From Diphasiastrum complanatum (Eukaryota > Streptophyta > Lycopodiopsida > Lycopodiales > Lycopodiaceae), in the NCBI GenBank assembly GCA_029204225.1, contig CM055104.1, positions 54,354,538 through 54,418,537 of the forward strand: a stretch of DNA of 64,000 bases, given 5' to 3'. The notes under the pieces are model-generated. The model was not told the origin of the DNA and did no database searches. It saw only the letters and a list, made by a program, of their open reading frames with translations. A program made the translations under genes and the position numbers. Positions 34,560 through 44,194 of the stretch are shown in pieces. How positions within the stretch are numbered: the stretch's first letter is position 1; the number at the start of each line of letters is the position of its first letter.

Positions 34560-37500
34560 TCGTTAAAAGATAAGAAAAAATTCATGTACTATTTCACCAA
34601 AGGGGTCAACAACACAAAGCTGAGAAGCTTGGCAGAGGAGACTCGCAATTCAAAGTTCAAGGAAGATTGATTGCTGATCAACCAGATGAGGATCAAGAAG
34701 AAGATTTTGTGAATATACTTTTAAAGGAGACAGATAAGTCTCGTTCTATTTTCATTCTGAACGAGACTATGATAAAGATCCGACTTTGTCAGGACGAGGC
34801 ATCAAAGCCTATTTTGATAAAGCTCTAGTTACTTTGGTGAGTAATTATAAAATATATTTTTAATCATGTTTGTTTCATGCCTAGCATAGTTGTTATTAGA
34901 TATAAAATTATTTAAACTTTTAGATTTAAGCTTTTAGTCATTATATTTTAAACTTGATTTTTGTTTCTGTCCAAAACATGAAGCAATGCTTTAAAATGAT
35001 TTTAGCTGCTATAGATGAGGGAAAAGATCCGGTCTATTCATTACGGAGTTCAAAAGATGTATCTATTGGACCTCGCAAGCCCGCTTCTACCACTGCTCAG
35101 GTCACAAAGCCGGCCTCTGAAAATATTGAGGATGAAACCGTAGTCGTCCCTCATCCCAAAGAAAAAAGATCTCATAATATTTCTGAGACTTCGCCCACTA
35201 GACCTAAGTCACGCCCAAAGACCATGGCTACACATTACCATAAGTCCATCTCTTTTGCTGAAAGCAAAAAAGCCGCCACTGAACCATCTTTGTCGCTACC
35301 TGGTGAATCCATCCGCCCATTACTAGACAGCTCCGAACTTGCCAAATTAAGAGAGGATATCCATAAAACAAAAAAATAAAAAAAACAACTTTAATTTTAG
35401 ACATAAATCAGTGTGGTAGGCCACTTGTAGACCCAATAACAGGAGACAGGCCAATGGAAGTTAGAGAGCCTAATGAAACACATGTACATAATTTAAAAAT
35501 AAAATTTAAAGATCATACACAGACCATAGTTACTCTCTTTATTGTTTTGGTTGCTCCCAACGAATGCAACGATGTTGGAAATTTTGATTTTTCTTTATTA
35601 GATTCATATCATTTTTTTGTTCTTGGGTGGATACACAGTTTACAAGCTCAAAAATAATTATCTCAAGAATATCCCCATATCCCAAGCTTTCGAACTGTGA
35701 GTGCCATTGCATTTGCTGGCCCGACAATGGAAGAAGCGAAATTATTGGCTTGGGACCACGATATTGATCAGGACTATCGGATGAAGATGACCGTGATACA
35801 AAGAATTCGTTTTTTTTACAAAGAATACATGAGAGTCTCCAAAGCAGGAGATGTGAATCAACTTGAGCTGAAAGCACTATGTGCTCAAGAGACAGGCCTA
35901 TCTTTTGATTCAAAAAATCCTACGCAGAGCCTTCCTAAATACAATAATTTTTTTCAGCTTATTTTTCGTAGTGGCTAGGTAATTTGTTTGGCTATGCTCG
36001 TCATGGAATGCTCTGGTCATAATATATGTTATAATCTTTTTAAATTATTTTTATCAAACTAAAATTTTGAGCTCAATTTTAATATTGGTTAAATTTTTTA
36101 TCAATTAATTTTTTTTTTAATTTCAAGTGTGGGCCCTCGTTGATAAAATTTTTGATAAGTGAGAAACTTTTCAAATAAAAGACCAACCTGTTCAGGGTGT
36201 CTCGAAGTCCAAAACAAAAATTGTGAACTCAAACTCTGAAGCCAATCCCTACTGAAATGAAAATATCATAGTGGAAGAATATACAAGGGATTAGCTCTTC
36301 AGAGCTAATAATAAATGTTCTTTCAAAATTTGTCGATGGTTTACTTTCTCTGGCAGAAATGAGAAAAGAATTTCAGAGGTATAATCATAATTTAAATATT
36401 TATTTTCATGTACAGATTTTTTAATAAAATGATTTTCATAATTTGGTTGGATTTTTAACAATGATATTTTTTAAATACAGGCACAAATTATTTATGAAAG
36501 TTCAAGAAGTCTTTGTGACAGGGTTAAATTGTCAAGATTTTGATGAGTGTCAGAGGCTTTATCTTCTGAGCAGCCGACATGAAGCCTTGAGTCCATTTTT
36601 TATTTTGTTCAGAGACATGGTATTTATTTCACCCATGCTTAGCATAGGTGCTTATTAAATATTTCTTTTCTATATTCTATGTCTCCTATGCTAAGCATAG
36701 CTTTTTCTTTATTTAATTTTTTTTTTTTTTATAGATTAAGTCTCCTATTCTATTTTACATTTTTTGTCTTCCATGCTAAGCATAGCTTTTTCCTTTTCAG
36801 TCTCCCGAAGATAAAAAAAAACAAAGTCCTTCTAGAGCAATTCAAGAGACATATTCTGAAGGCAAAAGCAGAAAAAAAGGACAGGGAGGGATTGGCACGG
36901 GGTGAGACCATTGAGGAGGAGGATTCATTAGAGACCTATCCTCCCAAAAGTGTCGATGATCAACCATGCTTTTACTCTATTCAGGAGGGTGATTGTAGAG
37001 AAATTTCAAATTTTTTAAGAAAAAGGCCTTATATACTCTGCATCACCGATATACCATATGGATTTCAGATGAAAAAATCATTAAATGATGATACTCCTTT
37101 CAAATTCACTAAAATCCATAGTTTTATGTAGGGCTTAAGTCACAACTTCTCCAATTTTGAGAGTTGTTATTTTTTATTCTTCTTGGCAGTCAGCATCAGT
37201 ACAGAAAGCTCTATTAACTTTCTGTAATGCGAGAATTGAGAATGTTGTGTGGTAAGTTCTTAAGTTCCTGAATTATCAATTCGTATTTTAATTCATAATT
37301 TTATTTTAAAATTAAAATTTTAAATTGATTTTACTTGTAATGTTCCATGTTAGATACAAGCCCAATGTCAAGAACTCGGGAGGAGCTCGACTTTGCAATG
37401 AAATAGAATACATAACCATCGGTTATTATTCTTTAGATGACAAACGTTCGATACTGTATTATAACACTTCCAGACTGACATTTTTTGGAAACTTGTTCCA

Positions 37501-38037
37501 GTATCCAGTTGTGACAAAGAAATTAAAAAATCCAATGACGGATTCCGTGGCTTGTCCCTACCAAAAGCCACAACAATTAATTAATCATTTAATTGATATT
37601 TTTTCTCACCCAGCTGATTGGGTTTTAGATTTATTTATTGATAGCGACACTACAAGCGCATGTGTTGTTGAGAAAGGTTGACATGTTGTAGTAGATTTAG
37701 ATACTAATCTAGTTGATTTTGTAAAAATGAGAATGAAATCTCTTTTGATTTTGCCAGATGAATTATCCGAAGTGAGAAAGAGTTTGGACAACGAGGATAC
37801 AATAATTCCATTGTCCAAGGAACCTCAGCCTCTTGCTAGAGGGAAAATAGGTGACACAAGATAATTTGCTGATGTCCTGGTTCAAGATTACAATGTAGTA
37901 ACTGTAGTCGAGAAAATTGTAGAAGAGGTGCCACTTGATAGTACAATGGCTACTCAAGAAAAAGCAAAAGAAAAAGATATAAATGACATCGATGATTTTT
38001 GGAATAAAAAATTCTCTTTTGTTTTAAAGAATAATTA
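34560..38037 (+). pseudogene. ParB-like/DNA methyltransferase gene, copy 2
   Basis: Multi-exon. The N-terminal exons (34560-34845, 34975-35379) are Lys/Ser/Pro-rich with no domain. ParB-like block: LDINQCGRPLVDPITGDRP, MEVREPNETHVHNLK (35452-35498), YHFFVLGWIHSLQAQK (a degenerate G-x-H box), then MEEAKLLAWDHDIDQDYR. Linker exons: VWALVDKIFDK (36127), the exon ending EMRKEFQR (36380) and HKLFMKVQEVFVTGL (36481). Methyltransferase: FYSIQEGDCREISNFL leads into DIPYG (37048-37062), the usual order before motif IV. A later exon from 37354 holds YQKPQQLINHLIDIFSHPAD, then VLDLFIDSDTT at motif I (37622-37654). The two motif I glycines are replaced by Asp, so SAM binding is probably lost. The tail (SKEPQPLARGKIGDT) parallels copy 1. 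Introns have GT-AG ends. It has a few interruptions. Confidence 0.7.
36625..36810. repeat. Repeated palindrome TATGCTAAGCATA inside an intron of copy 2
   Basis: ATGCTTAGCAT near 36637, and CTATGCTAAGCATAGC-like words near 36688 and 36770 occur in the intron between the HKLFMK exon and the exon beginning near 36830. A weaker CTAGCATAG lies at 34883. They are embedded in T-rich sequence. Confidence 0.7.
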
Positions 38038-38321
38038 AGTTTATATTTTTTGATGTATTGTGTTTTGAATTTCTTTTTATTGATTTAATATTTTTAAATT
38101 TATTTTTTAACAATTTAAAGTTTAAAATTTGGAATATTTTAAAAATCTTAACATTGATGATTATTACCGAAAATTAAAATTGTAATGATTTGTCAAGTTT
38201 ACAATATTTTAATTTTAGATGTGTTTTTATAAGAAATAAAAAAAAAAATTTAGAATTTTTTCAAGGTGATTTAGATATTATCACAAATAATTTAATCTCG
38301 ATTATTGTAAAGCTAAAGAAG

Positions 38322-38606
38322 TAGATGGCGGACGCGGACCCGGGTCCGGACGAGCGTCCGAGTCCGCGTCCAGAAGCGAACGCCTCCGGGTTTTTTTTTT
38401 TATTTGTAGTTTTTTTTAAAAAACTACTAAAAAAAATGGCGTCCGGACCCCCGGACACGTGCGTCCGTACTCGTCCGGATCCCCGAATGCATCTGTTTTT
38501 TTTTTAATTAAAAAAAAAAATTGGACGCATCCAACCCTGCGTCCGGGTTGGAACGCCGGACATGGACGCGGACGCGAGCAATCCGACCCGGACCCTCATC
38601 CTTGTT
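38322..38606. mobile_element. GC-rich foldback/MITE-like insert
   Basis: An island of CG-rich sequence in very AT-rich DNA. The left part has GGACGCGGACCCGGGTCCGG; the right part carries the inverted GGACGCGGACGCGAG and GACCCGGACC words. Two inner palindromes (GTAGTTTTTTTTAAAAAACTAC around 38406-38427; TTTTTTTTTAATTAAAAAAA around 38496-38520) separate the blocks. It is probably nested in the 6.2-kb element. No ORF is credible. Confidence 0.65.
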
Positions 38607-39094
38607 GTAAAGTAGTTTTATTTGTGTTTATTTAATTTTTAAATATATAATAAACTTACGTGGGTGTGAGTAAAGATTTTCAAAATTTTAAAATTTTAAA
38701 AAATATTGATTCAAATTTTTAACATAATTTAAAAAATATTTTTTTCGATACAAGAATTGTAATTTAGAAAACTTTTAAAATTCCAAAAAAAAAATACTAT
38801 AATTTTTGTTTTTAGTAAGTAAAAAATATTTTTTAGGTATTTTAGTTGTTGTGTATCTAATGATTTTACTTTAAATAGTATTATTATTTGATATAAGCTA
38901 ATTTTAAGTTATTTATGAAAATCTATTGACCAAATTTTTGTAGCTTAAATTATTTTCTTGCAAAATACAACATTTTTTTACCATTACAATATATTTATTT
39001 GAAGGATTTAGAATTTGGATACTTTTAAAAAAAATTAATAAATTTAAAAAAAATAGGTCTTCAAATCATTTCTCTTTTTTTTGGTCATCATGTT

Positions 39095-39789
39095 AGTAGG
39101 AGAAGTATCTTCCATTGATTGAGTTTGCTTATCATAGTAGTAAGCATTCGGCGCTTATGTATGATTTCAACCTAGATCTCCGATAACGGTTGAAACTGAG
39201 TCGATTAAAGTTCAGAAAGTAGCAGATTTCTTGTGTGAAATACAAGAAATGTTACAATTAGCACTTGAAAATGTTTTAAGTGCCCAAGATCGGGTAAGAC
39301 ATTTTGCTAATCTGAAAAGATCGCCTCGGGAGTTTCAAGTTGGAGATTGGGTGTATCTTAGAATTCCGAAGGATTCTAAGGTAATGCGCACTGGGAAGCA
39401 TTACAAACTATCTACTAGGTACAGTGGACCTTATAGAATCTTGAAAAAGGTTGGATCTTTAGCTTATCGATTAGAGTTACCAGAGGGAACTAAGGCTCAT
39501 CCTGTGTTTCATGTAAGTCGCCTTAAGATGAGTTTACATGAGAGAGATCATATTGGTTCTGGTAATAATCTAGATTCGTTTGAAGACTTATTTGAGAGAA
39601 TTCCTTTAGAACCTGAAAAGATTCTTGATACAAGATCCAAACGATTGCAAAATTGGGATGTTATTGAGCATCTGGTTCATTGGAAAGGATATTCTAATTA
39701 TGAGGATTCATGAAAACTAGAAAGTAACCTATGGAAGAGTTTCCTGGACTTTGAGTTCTGACGACAGAACTAAAATAAGGGGGGAGGTA
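39095..39789 (+). mobile_element. Gypsy chromovirus continued: integrase end and chromodomain
   Basis: It resumes exactly after the 6.2-kb element. 39231-39713 encodes the integrase C-terminus (FQVGDWVYLRIPKDSK, HPVFHVSRLKMSLHERD) and a chromodomain (VIEHLVHWKGYSNYEDS), which places it among chromoviruses. The polypurine tract AAGGGGGGAGG is at 39777-39787. It is a fossil with few breaks. Confidence 0.95.
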
Positions 39790-40335
39790 TGTTACGGCCC
39801 TAATGTGGGTTTTGTACCGTTGGGGGGCTGCCTTAGACGTAGGGGCCAAGCCTAATTTGGATAATAGCTAAGTAGGACCTTAGGCTATGCCTGCATGCAG
39901 TATAGGCATGTGTGTTGCATCCTAGTATGGGATAGGATGTACATGCACTGTGTCTATGGATGGGTCTTTGCTATTATGAGTGAGGGGTACCTACATGCAG
40001 TGGACATGCATGGGAGTTAGGCATGAGTTGATAGCACGCTTACATGTGGATTCATTGCATGGACAAGCAGGAGAGGGGCTTCTCTCTATATATATCCATT
40101 CTTGTGTCCATTTCATTCATTGAGAGTCTACGGCCGTTATGCTGTCGGATTGGTAAGCGCTTCCTATCATAGAGATTTGCCATACTCCCTAGTGCTCAGG
40201 GGCTAGATCGGATGATCTATGATTGGTTGGGTCGGTTTCGTCCACTGCACTCCCTCATTGTGTTCTTAATGCTCATTCTCTATTGGAGGTCTTGGGGGAC
40301 GTTTTAGTATACCTCTGTCTAGGCTCACTTATACA
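39790..40335 (+). repeat. Gypsy 3' LTR (family B)
   Basis: It starts TGTTACGGCCC after the purine tract. A TATA-like CTCTATATATATCC lies near 40085. A reverse-oriented relative is at 47430-47815, sharing GCATGTGTGTTGCATCCTAG and GTACCTACATGCAGTG. The right edge near 40335 is approximate. Confidence 0.8.
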
Positions 40336-40339
40336 AAAT

Positions 40340-40828
40340 CCTGAAGCACCCTTTAACCCTGACCCTTCCTAAATCTCAACACATGGCCAACTCCATGCAC
40401 AGTCGACACTTGCCACTTGATAGTACCCTGACACATAGGCAAGTGAGTAGACTGACATGCGTCAGTCATCCACTGGACCAAGTGTCCTAGTGAGCATGTG
40501 AAACGTGTCATGTTTGACCCCTCAACCTTGACATGTGTCACTCATTCATTGGACCAAGTGTCCCAGTGAGCATATGACATGTGTCATGTTGACTAGTCAA
40601 ATCTCTGACTTTTTAGGAGGTCAGTCGAGCCACTCCTAATTAATGACCAAGTACTCTATACCCAAGCAACATGCGACTCTAAGACTTGGAAACTTAATCA
40701 ACAGCTTTATTTACATCTTTGTTACAAAGGTCACCACAGGCCGGTGACTTAGCCATTTCTGTATCTACAAGAAATACATCTATAAATAAAAAGCTGTAAC
40801 AACCGAGATAGGGAGTAAAAGCTGTAAC
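40340..40828 (-). repeat. Minus-strand LTR with internal tandem repeat
   Basis: On the minus strand a purine tract (TTTAGGGGGAAAGGGA) precedes TGTTACAGC at about 40828, which fits an LTR start. Inside, a unit of about 80 bp is doubled (about 40455-40534 and 40535-40612; shared ATTGGACCAAGTGTCC-like and GTCATGTT words). Confidence 0.55.
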
Positions 40829-40904
40829 ATCCCTTTCCCCCTAAAGTAACATCGTCCACTATGGCAAAGCTAGGGTACTGTGCACACAGACTGTGCGTGG
40901 TCTC

Positions 40905-42245
40905 CCAAAGTAACACAATAGTTATACTTTAATTCTAATTGTAAGTACATATCCATGACTCAAGATATATAAGTTTCCTTCTCTATGTGCAAAGAGGACT
41001 TCATTGTAGTCCAAAATGGTACATTGTTTTGAATTGAACAAGTCTCTACAGCCATGATCAATAAGGTTTCTGATTGACAATATTTTCTTTGTTAGTCTGG
41101 GTATGTACAATACATCATTAAGCAAAGTTAATTCACCATTTGGAAAGTAGAGGTTTATTGATCATTTGCCTCCAATCTATAATGCACTTGAGTCACTGAA
41201 GTAAACATACTTCGAATGTGTTGGTGTGAGATCTTTGAATAGGAATTTACATGGTGTGATGTCCTGAGAATCTAGATAGCAATCCATGGCATCTATAATG
41301 GGTCCGTTTCATCTTCTTGGGAATTTCTGATAGAGTCAGAGGCTCCTTCTTGGTGATGTCTTCTTCCTTGCTTCATTATGTTTAAGGATCCGACAGTCCT
41401 TGATGTTGTGGTTAGTCCTCTTCCAGTATCTGCAGGAGGATCCTATAGTGAGAGAGAAGCAACATTTTATTGTCTAAATCACAAGGAGTCTTCACTATTA
41501 CATGGCATCTATGGGTTCCTTTCTATTGGAATCTAGTGAAAGACTATTCTGTTTGGAAGGCTAGAATGGAGTCCATTTTGGTCCTCCAAGATGTGATGAA
41601 GATTGTGCTAGGACTTGAGGAGGAGCCTCATCTTGGTAGGTTGTTGTTGTCGACTGATTTGCAGTTGTTGCGGTTGCATTGAATCTGACTGCTCATCAGC
41701 CTTTGTCTTCTTGTCCTTGAAGTTCTTCTTCTTAAAACGTCGCTTATTGGAGTATAGGGCCATTGACTGGGTACTCATCGTAGATAAGCTCTTTCTTTGT
41801 ACTTATTCTTGTAATAAATTTCTTGTTAGCTTCTGTAGAGACAATGTAGGAGTACTGCTCATAAGCAACACCGTATTGTCATAGGAGGAACAAAGATTGG
41901 CTAGAAGAGACATTGTAGAGTTATCTTCTAAAATCGGACGAACGTATAGCAGCAAGTTGATTAAGCAACTGCTTGAACTCGTTCAGATGATCACTAACTG
42001 AGGTTCCTTTGCTCATTTTTAGGGTTTGGACCTTTTTTCTTAGGAAGAGACGAGCCAAAACATTTGACATTTCATAAATGCTTGTCAAAGTATCTCATGC
42101 TTATTTTGAAGTGGTATAGTTTGATACATGAGCTATCTGAGTGTCTTCCAGATTCAAGGATACAATGGCAAGAGCTTTGCCATCATTTGTTTCCCATGCT
42201 AGTAGCATTTCAAGTTCCATCAGTTTGGCTATAAAACCATTGATG
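40905..42245 (-). mobile_element. Ty1/copia remnant related to 23420-25260, with an inserted plus-strand gag piece
   Basis: Minus strand: a protease/pre-integrase zone (40922-41125, VLYIPRLTKKILSIRNLIDH) and gag segments (41300-41460, 41650-42245) that parallel 24360-25100. At about 41462-41640 a plus-strand copia gag piece reads YSVWKARMESILVLQDVMKI, in opposite orientation and so from another element. It is a fossil with several breaks. Confidence 0.75.
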
Positions 42246-42359
42246 TATCCCCATAGCTCCTTTTTATATCTTGATGATATCTTGCAATCTTGTGTGTAGA
42301 ATGCTCATATAACATATTTTGATATTCAATGTATAGATACCTATGCAAGCTAGAAAGGA

Positions 42360-43180
42360 GCTCTCCATTGATTATCCTCATGTATAGTCTTTTAGGCAAG
42401 TTAGTGTCATAGTTTTTGCTGAATTGACAGTTGAGGAAGCCAAGCTGCTTGTTTGGAATTATAATATCGACCAATATTATAGATTAAAGATGACCGTTAT
42501 ACAATGAGTCAGATTTTTTCATAAGGAGTACCTGAGGCTTCACAAAAAAGGAGATAAAACAAACATATAATTGAAGTGTCATTGTGCATAGGAGACAGGG
42601 CTACTATTTGATGAAAAGAATCCAGCCTCCTCACTTACAAAATATGATAATATTTTTCAGTGGGCCTTCTGGAAAGGGCAGGTAATTTATGTTTTGATGA
42701 TTTTTTTTGTTATTTCATGTTTTTAAATCAAAATAAAATCCTTTAACAAAAAATTTTTGTTTCAAATTTGGGACCTTGTCGATAAAATTTTGGACAAATG
42801 GGACAAATTTGAAATAAAGGGACATCTTCCAAAAGGGTCGTCCTCCACAAAAAAAAAATCCACACAATCTACTCTTGCCCCCATCCCCCAAGATATGGGG
42901 ATATTATAGTGGAGGAATATGCAAGGCATCTCATCTATCAGATGTTGTTCTGACTACTAGAGTTGTTGATGGACAACTCAGCGTTGCTGAGACAAGAAAA
43001 GAATTTCAAAGGTGATTTTGATTTTTAATTCATGATTCTTACTTTTAACTCATATGCAAAAGGCTTGAATCTAATCATTGATTTTTTTTCAGACACAAGC
43101 TTTTCATGACAGTGCAAGAGGCCATGGTAAAGAGCCTTAATTGCAAGGATTGGGAGGAATGCCAAAGTCTGTACCAATAG
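42360..43180 (+). pseudogene. ParB-like/DNA methyltransferase gene, copy 3 (partial)
   Basis: Only the middle of the gene survives. 42385-42680 encodes YPHVYSFRQVSVIVF, VEEAKLLVWNYNIDQYYRLK and FDEKNPASSLTKYDNIFQWA, matching copy 2 at 35665-35980 block by block. After an intron, WDLVDKILDKWDKFEIKGH (42773-42830) and SVAETRKEFQR-like sequence follow (to about 43012). Another intron leads to HKLFMTVQEAMVKSLNCKDW (43093-43152). The methyltransferase half is absent. The left edge abuts copia remains and the right edge a CACTA remnant. It has several stops. Exon edges agree with copy 2, supporting the splice assignments there. Confidence 0.75.
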
Positions 43181-43409
43181 TAAAAATATTTTGCAATACT
43201 TCGTCCAAATTTTAAATATTTGCAAAATATACAATCTTGCAAAATAACTAATTCACTTTTGAATCTAGGATTCAAAAATTACTTGAATTTTAGAAAATTA
43301 AAAATTGGGTTTTGTGCCATTTCTCGTTTCATAAGATTTCTTGTTTTTTTCATATGTCCACTATTATATACAATGAACATGCCAATTTTTTGTTTTAATT
43401 GAGATGAAA

Positions 43410-44190
43410 GTCTCTTTTCCACACCATTTCCTTGTGATACGTCACTCTTAACACGTTCATCTTCTTCTTCACACCACATATTTGGACCGTAGGATGCAAC
43501 TACGAGATTATTTCGATGATATAAAACAAAGATTCTTGTACAAGCCAACCTTTTGCAATGCTACCTTATGGCCTTGTCTTTTTCTCACAAAGCTCTCCAA
43601 AACTTTCATAAAACACTCATCTTTATAACATCCATCTCATGTGCACAAGTCCTACAATTGATAATTCTTTGACCAAATGCACTAGAAGATAACTTGTATA
43701 TTCAAAAAGGAAGTTGACAAATCTATTTCCAACAAACATACCATTTTGATCATTTGGATTTTCATGGAATCCAATTCTTTTTTTTTAATTTCTTCTGAGG
43801 AAATTCATTTGCAAGATTGATAACACACTAAGTTGTTTAGCATATGCCATAAAAACATTGAAATAGCACATATTTATACAAGTGTTTAAAAGATTTTACA
43901 AACCTAATCATTAATGATAATCTGTAAAGTGTATTTCATATGTCATCGTTGAAACAACCTCGAATAAAATTAGAAAGTATGAATTGCAACATCTTATGCC
44001 AATCATGCAATTTCAATCCTCTTAATTTACCATCTTTAGTAAATGATCTACATAAAAATTACATATATCATGTTGAAGTTCACATTTGTTTTATTATGTA
44101 CTTAACATGCGAGAGTTGCTATTTTGTAAGAATCCATGGAACACTAGGTAGAATTTCATTTCCACTTTCAGTTCATTGAAGCCAATAGGG
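43410..44190 (-). mobile_element. CACTA transposase (TNP2-type) C-terminal remnant
   Basis: The minus strand reads GKLRGLKLHDWHKMLQFIL near 44030-43960, the conserved K-S-H-D-x-H block of plant CACTA TNP2 proteins. After a gap, RP-GSIAKGWLVQESLFYI near 43580-43520 matches the RPEGSIAEGY-type motif that follows in TNP2. It has many breaks. Confidence 0.65.
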
Positions 44191-44194
44191 TCTT

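Larger units (their letters stand above)
32872..39094. mobile_element. 6.2-kb DNA element carrying a ParB/methyltransferase gene and a divergent partner
   Basis: It starts AACACGATGAC (32872-32882) and ends GTCATCATGTT (39084-39094); as inverted ends they match at 10 of 11 positions. It is flanked by AGTG/AGTA and lies exactly inside a gypsy integrase codon run. It carries a minus-strand gene (33172-34420) and a divergent plus-strand ParB-like/methyltransferase gene (34560-38037), plus a nested GC-rich foldback near the right end. I recognise no standard transposase: either the minus-strand gene serves, transposase comes in trans, or it has been lost. The short inverted ends alone would be weak evidence; the clean interruption of the gypsy element is what makes the boundaries convincing. 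Confidence 0.75.

Noticed and set aside
40353-40541. Minus-strand ORF
   Set aside because: It lies within an LTR tandem repeat and has no conserved motif.
42229-42474. Minus-strand ORF at the third ParB/methyltransferase copy
   Set aside because: It lies antisense to the plus-strand exon that aligns with copy 2.
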